64,000 nt of DNA from JAAXHF01 sp963665955 (GTDB lineage Bacteria > Desulfobacterota > Binatia > Bin18), in NCBI GenBank assembly GCA_965231765.1, contig OZ246887.1:1674001-1738000 (forward strand). The letters run 5' to 3'. Both the position numbers and the translations under genes were made by a program. Below are positions 17,266-25,378 of the stretch, piece by piece. The notes under the pieces are model-generated. The model saw nothing but the letters and a program-made list of their open reading frames with translations, ran no database searches and was not told where the DNA came from. Within the stretch, counting starts at the first letter, position 1; every line of letters begins with the position of its first letter.

Positions 17266-17553
17266 ATGAGCCATCTGCTTGAAATACCGGACGCGTTGTA
17301 CACCGCTCTCAAGGATGCCGCAGAAGCGTGCGGCCTCAGTCCGCTCGATTGGATTGCCTCCCACCTCCCCCACTCTCCTCGAACAACACCGGGCGAGGAC
17401 TCGCAGCAAGAGCAGAGCCCTAAGACGCTGGCAGACCTTTTTGCAGGCCGGGTCGGACGCATTCGGAGCGGCGGCAAGGAGCGGCTGTCTGAGGAGCGCG
17501 GGGCAGCGTTCACGGACTACCTGGAAGAGAAGCGGAGAGCAGGACACCTGTGA
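17266..17553 (+). CDS. Putative antitoxin of a PIN-type toxin-antitoxin pair (toxin truncated)
   Basis: 95 residues, GGAG before ATG. The N-terminal part (LLEIPDALYTALKDAAEACGLSPLDWIASHLP) looks like a ribbon-helix-helix-like DNA-binding segment. The C-terminal half (LADLFAGRVGRIRSGGKERLSEERGAAFTDYLEEKRRAG) is like antitoxin tails that wrap PIN toxins. Its stop overlaps the GTG of the next frame, which begins as a PIN-domain toxin but is cut after 21 codons. It is therefore probably an orphan antitoxin. Confidence 0.6.
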   Translation: MSHLLEIPDALYTALKDAAEACGLSPLDWIASHLPHSPRTTPGEDSQQEQSPKTLADLFAGRVGRIRSGGKERLSEERGAAFTDYLEEKRRAGHL

Positions 17554-17615
17554 TTCTGTGTGATACTGGCCCGCTGGTTGCGTTGATCGATCACGATGAG
17601 AGCGGTTCCCTATGA
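17550..17615 (+). pseudogene. Truncated PIN-domain (VapC-like) toxin
   Basis: From GTG 17550, overlapping the antitoxin stop by 4 bases, the frame reads VILCDTGPLVALIDHDESGSL then TGA. 'ILCDTGPLVALID' is the first strand and helix of a PIN-domain RNase, with the catalytic first Asp. The other ~110 residues and the remaining acidic residues are missing. The break is exactly where the convergent DUF5615 gene ends (17610), so a deletion or an insertion of that module probably removed the toxin body. Confidence 0.7.
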
Positions 17616-17996
17616 AGAGCCCAGAAAGTCATTGAGACGGGTGATTCCGTCAGTTTGTAGTATCAGACCGGGCTGAGCCCGCTCTTGTGCCATAATCCGG
17701 TTCAGGGCATCAACGATCAATTGATCCGACAGCCAACGACCTGACCCAGGTCGAAAAATTCCAATAACTCCGTGGTGCGGGGTACGCTCCAAGGCGAGTC
17801 GATAGAGTCCCGTCGGATCGCGACGACCCTTTCGGCCAACATTAGCGGTCAGAATTGGGAGGGCCAGGCGTTGAGCTGCGGCAAAGACTTCCTCGTCGGA
17901 AGTTCCCGTTAGTAATTGGACGATACCATACCCAGTCACTTTCAGACGTGTGAGAAGGGCAGTGCTTACACTATCTTCATCAACGAGAATCTTCAC
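17610..17996 (-). CDS. DUF5615 PIN-like putative toxin
   Basis: 128 residues. The start MKILVDEDSVSTALLTRLKVTGYGIVQLL matches the DUF5615 family: a Mut7-C-like/PIN-like fold with an acidic LVDED cluster at the N terminus, then a DEEVFAAAQ helix and ILTANVGRKGR strand. These proteins are usually encoded with a DUF433 antitoxin, as here (4-bp overlap at 17993-17996). Probably a ribonuclease-type toxin. It converges on the truncated PIN gene, whose stop lies inside this gene's last codons. Confidence 0.75.
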   Translation of the reverse strand: MKILVDEDSVSTALLTRLKVTGYGIVQLLTGTSDEEVFAAAQRLALPILTANVGRKGRRDPTGLYRLALERTPHHGVIGIFRPGSGRWLSDQLIVDALNRIMAQERAQPGLILQTDGITRLNDFLGSS

Positions 17997-18328
17997 GGTT
18001 TCGGTGGGCGCGACCGGGCAAGTTCAGCACTGAGGACCAATTCATCAGCCTCATCAGCCTCAATCACGTCGTGAAAACGCCCACAGTAGTCGAGGGCTTC
18101 CTCAAGAGCCTCCACGGGGAGGGACCAATCTTGAGCAGCGCTCTCAAGGCTCTGGCCATTCGCTCGCATGGACTCAATAACGCGGGACACAGGCAACTTC
18201 GGCCGTCCAACAAAGAATGCCTGCCGGAGCCAATGGTCTGGTTGCTGCATCAGATAGCGATAGACAGGTGCTGCTCGCGTCGTGCCAGCGGTTGCAACGG
18301 GAATGTCTAAGGGATTTACATTAGTCAT
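17993..18328 (-). CDS. DUF433-family putative antitoxin
   Basis: 111 residues from the ATG at 18328, which has GGGGGA upstream; an earlier in-frame ATG (18355) is less likely. The DUF433 core is RQAFFVGRPKLPVSRVIESMRANGQSLESAAQDWSLPVEALEEALDYCGRF, a helix-turn-helix-like fold that pairs with DUF5615 toxins. The C-terminal acidic segment (EADEADELVLSAE) could cover the toxin. It precedes and overlaps the toxin gene, so autoregulation would be usual. Confidence 0.75.
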   Translation of the reverse strand: MTNVNPLDIPVATAGTTRAAPVYRYLMQQPDHWLRQAFFVGRPKLPVSRVIESMRANGQSLESAAQDWSLPVEALEEALDYCGRFHDVIEADEADELVLSAELARSRPPKP

Positions 18329-18398
18329 AATTATCCCCCGTCCTTTTACCAACATAGCGCTCTCAGTCTGCCTGGACCAGCCGATACGAACGACACGC

Positions 18399-20510
18399 TT
18401 ATCCAGAGAGCCGAATCACCAGATTTTGCTCGGCATCCACCTGCCCCTGCGCTCCTGGTCCGACCACGACAGTACATTCCCGTTCTTCCACAATAGCTGG
18501 TCCAGGAAAGCTCGTGCCTACCGGCAGGAGATAGCGGTCATACACGAGACATGGAACAAATCCCTGCTGCTCAGGGAAGTATACCTGGCGTTCCCCTTTT
18601 TGCGCAGTGTTGAGAGTTTGGCCTGCCCTATCCGGTGGCGGGAGTGTCAGCTGTGGGCGCGGTCCTGAGGCAATCAAGCGCCAGTTGACAACTTCAATCT
18701 CAACCCCAGGGTTCAAACGTTTATACAAACGCTCGTATTCCTCGGCAAAAGCGTGGCGTACGGCGGGCAGATCGTCCGCATTCAGCGCGCCTGGCGGCAG
18801 TGCCACCCGAATTTCAAACCCTTGCTGCAGATAACGCATATCAGCCGAGCGGGCGAGCGTAATATCGCCCTCCACCCCGGCTGCCGTCAGCAGGGCTCGA
18901 CCACGCGCCTCCATATCAGCATACAGTTGTGCCAAGATCGCAAAGTCAAGTTCTGACAATGTCGTTACATAGCTCTGGACAAAATCGAAAGCCAACGGTG
19001 CGGTCAGCATGCCAAAGGCCGAGGTTACTCCAGCCGCCAGCGGACACACAACGGTTTTAAGCTTCAGCCGTTCAGCAACCCGATAGGCATGAACTGGACC
19101 AGCACCACCAAAAGCAATCAGATGCGAATCGCGGGGGTCGCGGCCTTTTTCGACTAAGTGCATACGGGCGGCATTGGCCATATTCTCGTTCACCACCTGA
19201 TGCATGCCCCAGGCAGCACGGAACAGATCAAGCTTGAGCGGCTGCGCAATCTTGTCTTCAATTGCCTGCTTGGCCGCTTCCAGATTGAGCTGCATCTTCC
19301 CACCCAGGAAATAGTCCGGACTCAGATAGCCGAGGACAAGATCCGCGTCGGTCACTGTTGGCTCAGTTCCCCCTCGGTCATAACATACTGGCCCCGGTTC
19401 AGAACCGGCGCTATCCGGGCCAACTTTCAGCAGACCCAGCGTATCAACCCGAGCAATGCTCCCGCCCCCGGCACCGATTTCAATCATCTCAATCACCGGC
19501 ACTTTGAGTGGTAGCCCACTGCCCTTTTTAAATCGATATACCCGAGCTGCCTCAAAATCTGTCGTCAGCATGGGCTGGCCACGATCAATCAGACAGATCT
19601 TGGCCGTCGTTCCACCCATGTCAAACGAAATCACTCTCTCAAGATGCTTCTGCATGCTGTAATAGCTCGCCGCTAAAGCACCGGCAGCCGGACCGGATTC
19701 GATCAGCCGAATCGGATATTCGCCCGCCACCTCGCAGCTCGTAATCCCACCGTTAGACAGCATAATAAAAATATCGCGTGGCACGCCCAAGGCGCGCAGG
19801 TCACTGTTCAGTGTGTCTAGATATTGGCGAGCCAGTGGTTTCACGTACACATTGGCGACCGTCGTAGAGGTACGCTCATATTCGCGGATTTCGGGCATAA
19901 CTTCACACGATACCGAGCAGCTCAGGCCTGGAAAATGATCTATCACAATCTGTTTAATCATCTGCTCATGCGTCGGATTCCGAAAAGAGTGCAGCAGACA
20001 TATGGCCAGAGCCTCTACCCCTGCATCCATCAGCTCTTGGATCACCGCCTGTACTTCTGCCGGGTCAAGCGGGATAAGAACTTTGCCGGTATGGTCCAAG
20101 CGTTCAGTGACCTCACGGCGGAGCAAACGCGGGACTAAGGGCTCGGGATTTTCTAAGGAAATATCGTAAATGTCGTAGCGTCGTTCGCGTCCGATTTCGA
20201 GTGCATCGCGGAAGCCTGTGGTCGTAATAAGACCCGTCTTTGCTCCCTTGCGTTCAATAATCGCATTGGTGATCAGTGTCGTGCCATGCACCAGATGGGA
20301 GACTCCTTCAGGGGCAAGCGTATGACGTTCGAGCAGCTCTTTCACTCCTTGCAAAACAGCTTGGGCTGGCTCTTGTGGGGTTGTCAGCACTTTGCCAATA
20401 GCCACGGTCTGCGCATTGTTTTGGTCCCCTTCGGACAGCAGGACAATATCTGTAAACGTTCCCCCAATATCGACCCCAACCCGGTACGTTGCATGCTTCA
20501 TATCCGGCAC
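18399..20510 (-). CDS. Hydantoinase/oxoprolinase family subunit A (HyuA-like)
   Basis: 703 residues, full length. N-terminal VGVDIGGTFTDIVLL is the nucleotide-binding phosphate-1 loop of the ASKHA-like fold; HGTTLITNAIIERKGAKTGLITT is the second hallmark; FDMGGTTAKICLI and EIGAGGGSIA are further ATPase motifs; SDAFGM-like and the C-terminal beta part are typical. The family hydrolyses hydantoins or 5-oxoproline with ATP, or carboxylates ketones such as acetone. The usual HyuB partner (about 550 residues) is not adjacent. The start may be the GTG at 20510 or the ATG at 20501; neither has a strong ribosome site. Confidence 0.9.
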   Translation of the reverse strand: MPDMKHATYRVGVDIGGTFTDIVLLSEGDQNNAQTVAIGKVLTTPQEPAQAVLQGVKELLERHTLAPEGVSHLVHGTTLITNAIIERKGAKTGLITTTGFRDALEIGRERRYDIYDISLENPEPLVPRLLRREVTERLDHTGKVLIPLDPAEVQAVIQELMDAGVEALAICLLHSFRNPTHEQMIKQIVIDHFPGLSCSVSCEVMPEIREYERTSTTVANVYVKPLARQYLDTLNSDLRALGVPRDIFIMLSNGGITSCEVAGEYPIRLIESGPAAGALAASYYSMQKHLERVISFDMGGTTAKICLIDRGQPMLTTDFEAARVYRFKKGSGLPLKVPVIEMIEIGAGGGSIARVDTLGLLKVGPDSAGSEPGPVCYDRGGTEPTVTDADLVLGYLSPDYFLGGKMQLNLEAAKQAIEDKIAQPLKLDLFRAAWGMHQVVNENMANAARMHLVEKGRDPRDSHLIAFGGAGPVHAYRVAERLKLKTVVCPLAAGVTSAFGMLTAPLAFDFVQSYVTTLSELDFAILAQLYADMEARGRALLTAAGVEGDITLARSADMRYLQQGFEIRVALPPGALNADDLPAVRHAFAEEYERLYKRLNPGVEIEVVNWRLIASGPRPQLTLPPPDRAGQTLNTAQKGERQVYFPEQQGFVPCLVYDRYLLPVGTSFPGPAIVEERECTVVVGPGAQGQVDAEQNLVIRLSG

Positions 20511-20709
20511 TATACACCAGACAAAGAATGGAGAGAATGTGGCCTCCTCAGTCTTTCAAGGCGACCTCTATTGCCATTCAGTCGAGCACGACCTGACGGA
20601 GACCGCCAAGCAGAATGAGATTCTGGTCAAGGCATAGCAGCATCTTGCGCCCCGAACAGAGAATAGGAAACTCTGATTGGTGGGATTGCCGACTTCTTCG
20701 GTACTTTGC

Positions 20710-21180
20710 CTATCCTTCGACTTCCACAATCATCTCGATCTCAACGGCGATGCCAAACGGCAGCTGATACATGCCCACCGCTGAACGGGCATGCCGGCCC
20801 CGCTCGCCGTAGAGTTCAACTAAGAGATCAGAGGCTCCATTGATCACTGCAGGTTGATCTGGAAAATCCTCTGTGCAGTTGACAAAACCGAGCAGCTTGA
20901 CCACCCGTTTGACCTTGTCCAGATCACCAATCGTTTTTTTTATGGACTGGAGGAGATTCAGCGTGACCTGTTTGGCTGCTTCATAGCCCTCTTCAGTCGT
21001 TAAATCCTTGCCGACTTTGCCCCGGATGAACTGCACCTTGCCGTCTTTCAACAGACCTGGAGCGTGCCCGGACAGAAACAGTAAGGAGCCGACTTGCACG
21101 GCAGAAACGTAATTTGCCACTGGCGTTGGAATAGGTGGGAGTTCCAAACCCATGCTCGCCAATTTTTTTTCAATTTCCAT
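20710..21180 (-). CDS. RidA (YjgF/UK114) family protein
   Basis: 156 residues from the ATG at 21180 behind AGGAA. RidA fold: YVSAVQVGSLLFLSGHAPGL..., TLNLLQSIKKTIGDLDKVKRVVKLLGFVN, GERGRHARSAVGMYQLPFGIAVEIEMIVEV. The Arg that binds the substrate carboxylate in canonical RidA (R105-type) corresponds to HARSAVG. RidA proteins deaminate reactive enamine/imine intermediates. It is longer than classical RidA (about 128), as in the 'RidA subfamily' near catabolic genes. Located between the HyuA-like gene and an uncharacterised enzyme. Confidence 0.85.
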   Translation of the reverse strand: MEIEKKLASMGLELPPIPTPVANYVSAVQVGSLLFLSGHAPGLLKDGKVQFIRGKVGKDLTTEEGYEAAKQVTLNLLQSIKKTIGDLDKVKRVVKLLGFVNCTEDFPDQPAVINGASDLLVELYGERGRHARSAVGMYQLPFGIAVEIEMIVEVEG

Positions 21181-21271
21181 ATCTATTCCTACTTGTCCTA
21201 CTTGTCTAAAAGAGCGTGTACATACATGAGGCAACACAAGCACGGAGAGGATGCGTCCGCCAGCCAGGACG

Positions 21272-22240
21272 CTAGCCCTCTCCCTCGCGAACCGCCTCCA
21301 ACACTGCCGCAGCCAGGAGCGGAACCATCAGCTCGTGGTGACCTGTTATGGCATAGCCCTTGCCACCCACTTCCGCCGGACGTCCGACAACATTCTGCAA
21401 AGGACGATAGTGTTGCTGCATATCCAGGTTGACTGTGACAAATTGTTTAAGGTCCGCCCCCAGGTTTTGAGCAATGGTGAATGCTTTAAGGAACACCTCA
21501 GGCAAAATCACCGCCGAGCCAATATTCAGATATACCCCGCCGCCCGATAGCTCGGAAACCAGAGCGGCAAACAAACGGAAATCTGTAAAACTGGCCTGAC
21601 CTAAGAGTGACCCAGCAGCATTGTCTCGCATATGAATAATATCGGTTCCAATTGCAACGTGGACCGTAACCGGCACACCGAGCTGGAAGGCTGTCGCGAG
21701 GATACTGTGTGTCATGTGCGGAGGATTCAGCTCAACCAATTTCTGCCCCAAGGCTTCGCCCAGCCCTACCTGTCCCGTCCGGACTTCATCCCGATCCAGC
21801 GCAGCATTCATTTGCTGCCCAGTTTCAGTCACCATGCCAAATGTCCCGTCCACTAAACCCGACGCCACGTCTTCGGAGGTCTCGCCAATACACGCAATCT
21901 CAAAATCGTGGATGGGGCCAGCGCCATTCATCGCCACCGCGCTAATTACCCCGCGCCGCATACATTCAATAATCCAGGGACTCAGGCCACATTTTAAGAC
22001 ATGCGCTCCCATGCCCCAGATGACAGGCTTGTCGTTCCGGACCGCCGAGACAATAGCGTCAATAATCGTCCGAAAATCTTTGCCCACCAAGATCTGAGGA
22101 AGACACGCAATAAAGTCTGGGACGCTGGCCCGTGCATCACACACAGTGGCAAAGTCGGCCACCTTGACCTTATTCTGGCGCTGGGCCAAAGGGTAGGTAG
22201 TGACGTGGCGTAAATCGACGGGGCGAAGAGACCTATACAT
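21272..22240 (-). CDS. Conserved protein, possibly deoxyhypusine-synthase-like fold
   Basis: 322 residues, not recognised with certainty. Conserved-looking blocks: VIWGMGAHVLKCGLSPWIIE (about 96-115), MNGAGPIHDFEIACIGETSEDV, DGTFGMVTETG, VTVHVAIGTDIIHM, and NIGSAVILPEVFLKAF. The Rossmann-like GMGAH and the GAGPIHDFE motif recall deoxyhypusine-synthase-like NAD-binding proteins, which in bacteria are often uncharacterised. There is no transmembrane segment. It is 38 bp downstream of the heptose enzyme gene on the same strand, so a role in surface-sugar metabolism is an open possibility. The name is tentative. Confidence 0.4.
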   Translation of the reverse strand: MYRSLRPVDLRHVTTYPLAQRQNKVKVADFATVCDARASVPDFIACLPQILVGKDFRTIIDAIVSAVRNDKPVIWGMGAHVLKCGLSPWIIECMRRGVISAVAMNGAGPIHDFEIACIGETSEDVASGLVDGTFGMVTETGQQMNAALDRDEVRTGQVGLGEALGQKLVELNPPHMTHSILATAFQLGVPVTVHVAIGTDIIHMRDNAAGSLLGQASFTDFRLFAALVSELSGGGVYLNIGSAVILPEVFLKAFTIAQNLGADLKQFVTVNLDMQQHYRPLQNVVGRPAEVGGKGYAITGHHELMVPLLAAAVLEAVREGEG

Positions 22241-22278
22241 ACGAGTTCAGTCCAGCTTGGCCAGTCTCCGTTGTGTTT

Positions 22279-23391
22279 TCACTCACCGGAGGTATGATCG
22301 GCGCCATACACGAGATCTACAAATTCACACAAAATATGCCCCATTGTGATATGCGCTTCCTGAATGCGCGCCGTATCAGATCCGGGCACGACGAGCGGCA
22401 GATTGACGAGCCCGGCAATCTGCCCCCCACCTTTTCCCAGGAAACCAATACTGAACACTTTCTGTTGTGCTGCCGCGGCAACCCCACGGACTACGTTTTC
22501 AGAGTGGCCACTGGTACTGATGGCAATCAAAACATCGCCAGGGGCGGCCAGGGCTTGGATTTGGCGGGCAAACACAGTCAGGAAGCCATAATCGTTGCCC
22601 ACTGAAGTCAGGGTCGAAGTATCGGTGGTCAAGGCTAACCCGGGTAAGCCGACTCGGTCAGCCTGAAATCGGCCAACCAGCTCAGCAGCAATATGTTGTG
22701 CGTCAGCGGCACTACCGCCATTGCCACACAGGAGAATCTTGTTCCCCTTGTGTAAGGCCGTCACGACCGTCTTGGCCGCTTGCACCAGCCCGTCACCAAG
22801 CGTGCGGGCAACATCATGCTTGGTCTGAGCGCTGTCTGCCAGACTCTTGGTCACCAGCTTTAAGGCTTCAGCATGAGTGGGGAAACCTGGCGGTGGGGCA
22901 GACTCTTTTTGCCAGTCTTGTCCAACCCTGCTTCGCTCCAACACTGCTGAAGAAGAGTATGTAGGCACACTGCTCTGGATAGACACCACCTGCCCACCAT
23001 GGGCTTCGACAATCTCCCGACCAACGATTTTCTCGACTGTCCAATCTCCCCCCTTGGCTAAGACATCCGGGACTAAGGTCTCGATGCAACAGGTTGGTGT
23101 CAGTTCATCAAAAATCAGCACATGATCGACACACGCCAACGCCACCAAGACCGCCGCTCGGTCGCATTCGGGCGAGACCGGTCTGCCAGGCCCCTTCAGG
23201 GCTTGAACTGAGCGATCGCTATTCAGTCCGACCATGAGTATCTGCCCCAGGGCTCTTGCCTCGCTCAGATATTCAACATGTCCACGGTGCAAGACATCAA
23301 AACAGCCATTGGTAAAAACAATCCGCCGTCCGTCGCGTTTGGCTTGTTCTCGAATACGCTTTGCTTCGTCTAGTGTAATGACCGTGCCCAC
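22279..23391 (-). CDS. Fused heptose-1-phosphate adenylyltransferase and phosphoheptose isomerase (HldE C-domain + GmhA)
   Basis: 370 residues in one open frame. Residues 1-150 are an RfaE2-type nucleotidyltransferase (RIVFTNGCFDVLHRGHVEYL, AKGGDWTVEKIVG, and an SSA motif in TYSSSAVLE), which makes ADP-heptose from heptose-1-phosphate. After a 20-residue linker, residues about 170-365 are a SIS-domain GmhA (LLCGNGGSAADAQHIAAELVGRF, AISTSGHSENVV, EAHITMGHILCEFVD), which isomerises sedoheptulose-7-phosphate. In E. coli these are parts of separate proteins. Start: GTG at 23391 with AGGGAG upstream; TTG at 23418 (with AGGAA) is the alternative. Needed for LPS core heptose. Confidence 0.85.
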   Translation of the reverse strand: MGTVITLDEAKRIREQAKRDGRRIVFTNGCFDVLHRGHVEYLSEARALGQILMVGLNSDRSVQALKGPGRPVSPECDRAAVLVALACVDHVLIFDELTPTCCIETLVPDVLAKGGDWTVEKIVGREIVEAHGGQVVSIQSSVPTYSSSAVLERSRVGQDWQKESAPPPGFPTHAEALKLVTKSLADSAQTKHDVARTLGDGLVQAAKTVVTALHKGNKILLCGNGGSAADAQHIAAELVGRFQADRVGLPGLALTTDTSTLTSVGNDYGFLTVFARQIQALAAPGDVLIAISTSGHSENVVRGVAAAAQQKVFSIGFLGKGGGQIAGLVNLPLVVPGSDTARIQEAHITMGHILCEFVDLVYGADHTSGE

Positions 23392-23633
23392 GCACTGCTC
23401 CCTGCACTCTTGCTGCAATCAGGGTTCCTGAGTAGATCTCTTGTGCTGAGAATGCAACGCCTCACATGCTATACAACTCCGCTTTCATGCTAGCCTCATC
23501 CCCGCCCAGGCTGTTTTAACCATAGCTGATAACAGACACACAGCCAGATGTCACGGCTCACTTGCACAAGCCTGTTGCTTGCCATACTTTACCCCATCCT
23601 TCTGGACGTATCTGGACTGAATTGGAGGCTAGA

Positions 23634-25103
23634 ATGCAACAAAAAGATCAACGGCACCAGCGTGTCATCATCATTGGTGGAGGCTCGGCAGGCATATGCA
23701 TGGGTATCCAGCTGAAAAAAGCTGGTATCGACGACTTTGTGATCCTAGAAAAGGCCCAAGGCATTGGCGGCACCTGGCAGCACAACTCGTACCCTGGGGC
23801 TGAGTGTGACGTGCAATCGCATCTGTATTCGTTTTCGTTTGAGCAAAAAAATGATTGGTCGCGCCCCTTCGCTGGCCAAAAAGAAATTCTTGCTTACTTG
23901 AATCATTGCACCGACAAACATGGACTCAGGCCACATATCCAGCCCAATACTGCTGTCGCAGCGGTTCATTGGCAGGCTGCGAGCGCCGAATGGAAAGTCG
24001 TCACCGCATCTGGCGATGAACTCGAAGCCCAATTTGTGGTCAGTGCGCTTGGCATGTTCAATAACTTGGTATGGCCAAACATCCCTGGCATTGAGGACTT
24101 CCGGGGCACGTCATTCCACTCGGCCCGCTGGGATCACAGCCATGATCTGTATGGCAAACGTGTGGGCGTGATTGGCATTGCAGCCAGCGCCATCCAGTTT
24201 GTGCCGGAAATCGCCCCCCAAGTCGGCCAGCTGCACCTGTATCAACGCACTGCCAATTGGGTCGTCCCAAAAGGCAACACGCCGTACACCCAAGAGCAAC
24301 TCGAACATTATCGTCAAAACCCAAGTGCCGTGCAGGACAGCCGGGAGAAAATTTACAATACTTGGAACACGCTAGCGACCTTCGGCGATAAGAAAGTCTT
24401 GGCAGAGATCGAACAGGCCGGCCTGGAGCGACTCGAAATTGTCAAAGACCCTGAGGTCCGACGCAAACTCACCCCGAACCACCCCTTTGGGTGTAAGCGC
24501 CCATTATTCTCGGATGTCTATTACCCGGTGTTTAATCGTGACAACGTAGAACTCATCACCGAGACGATTGAGCGAATCGCCCCGAATGGAATCGTCACCG
24601 TGGACGGTGAAACGCGTGAGCTAGATACCATTATCTACTCAACCGGTTTTGAGACCACGACCTACCTAGCTGCGCTCGATGTGGTCGGCCGTGATGGCCT
24701 ACCGCTCAAGGAAGCCTGGAGTGACGGCGCACAAGCCTACCTCGGCGTGAGTACGGCAGGCTTCCCAAATCTGTTCATGCTGTACGGTCCGAATACCAAT
24801 CAAGGCAGTATCCTGTTTATGTTGGAGCGCCAATGTGATTACATTATGCGCCAACTGAAACGCGTAGACGACGAGCAGCTGGCCTGGATAGATATCCGGC
24901 CTGAGGTCATGAACACCTTCAATGACCAGTTACAGAAAGACATTGACGCGGTCGATGTGTGGAAGGCCGATTGTGGCAACGACTTTTACTATCGATCCCC
25001 CTCCGGTCGGTTTGTCACCCAATGGCCGCATTCCATGGATGAGTTCACCGCACGGACCACACAGCCTAATAGTGAAGCGTATGAAGTGAAAGCCTTGAGC
25101 TAA
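23634..25103 (+). CDS. Flavin-containing monooxygenase, Baeyer-Villiger type
   Basis: 489 residues, ATG behind GGAGG. FAD-binding GGGSAG (residues about 16-21) follows the first strand VIIIGG; GIGGTWQHNSYPGAECDVQSHLY is typical of cyclohexanone/4-hydroxyacetophenone monooxygenases; FRGTSFHSARWDH fits the Baeyer-Villiger fingerprint FxGxxxHxxxWP/D; a second glycine motif GVIGIAASAIQ binds NADPH. Predicted to insert oxygen into ketones or oxidise soft nucleophiles; substrate unknown. It is alone on the plus strand, facing recQ across a structured gap. Confidence 0.88.
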   Translation: MQQKDQRHQRVIIIGGGSAGICMGIQLKKAGIDDFVILEKAQGIGGTWQHNSYPGAECDVQSHLYSFSFEQKNDWSRPFAGQKEILAYLNHCTDKHGLRPHIQPNTAVAAVHWQAASAEWKVVTASGDELEAQFVVSALGMFNNLVWPNIPGIEDFRGTSFHSARWDHSHDLYGKRVGVIGIAASAIQFVPEIAPQVGQLHLYQRTANWVVPKGNTPYTQEQLEHYRQNPSAVQDSREKIYNTWNTLATFGDKKVLAEIEQAGLERLEIVKDPEVRRKLTPNHPFGCKRPLFSDVYYPVFNRDNVELITETIERIAPNGIVTVDGETRELDTIIYSTGFETTTYLAALDVVGRDGLPLKEAWSDGAQAYLGVSTAGFPNLFMLYGPNTNQGSILFMLERQCDYIMRQLKRVDDEQLAWIDIRPEVMNTFNDQLQKDIDAVDVWKADCGNDFYYRSPSGRFVTQWPHSMDEFTARTTQPNSEAYEVKALS

Positions 25104-25131
25104 GTACCCAAATCCAGATCCGCCAAGACGA

Positions 25132-25239
25132 CAGCCTAGGCCCAAAACCAGCGTGCAGCAACGCAGGCGCGACAGGTCAGCCATCAAGATGATGAGTCTC
25201 AGCGGAGACCACTCATCACTGCTTACCAGGCCTAGGCTG
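25132..25239. other. Structured intergenic region (nested inverted repeats)
   Basis: An 11-bp perfect inverted repeat (CAGCCTAGGCC at 25132-25142; GGCCTAGGCTG at 25229-25239) encloses 86 bases. The enclosed part contains a second hairpin at 25191-25217 (GATGAGTCTC/GAGACC-ACTCATC with a 3-nt bulge). It lies in the 275-bp gap between the converging monooxygenase and recQ genes, with no gene. It could be a bidirectional terminator or a small RNA. No T-run is seen, so termination is uncertain. Confidence 0.4.
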
Positions 25240-25378
25240 GAGAATACACAGGCGTAATCGACGAACAAGACAGGTATGATCTGCTCCGTTGAGCCGTACT
25301 CGGCCAGCAGATGCCAACACCGAGTGACAACTTCGGCCGAAATACAGACCGGAATCCAGGTTCGGAATAGCGGCCTGC

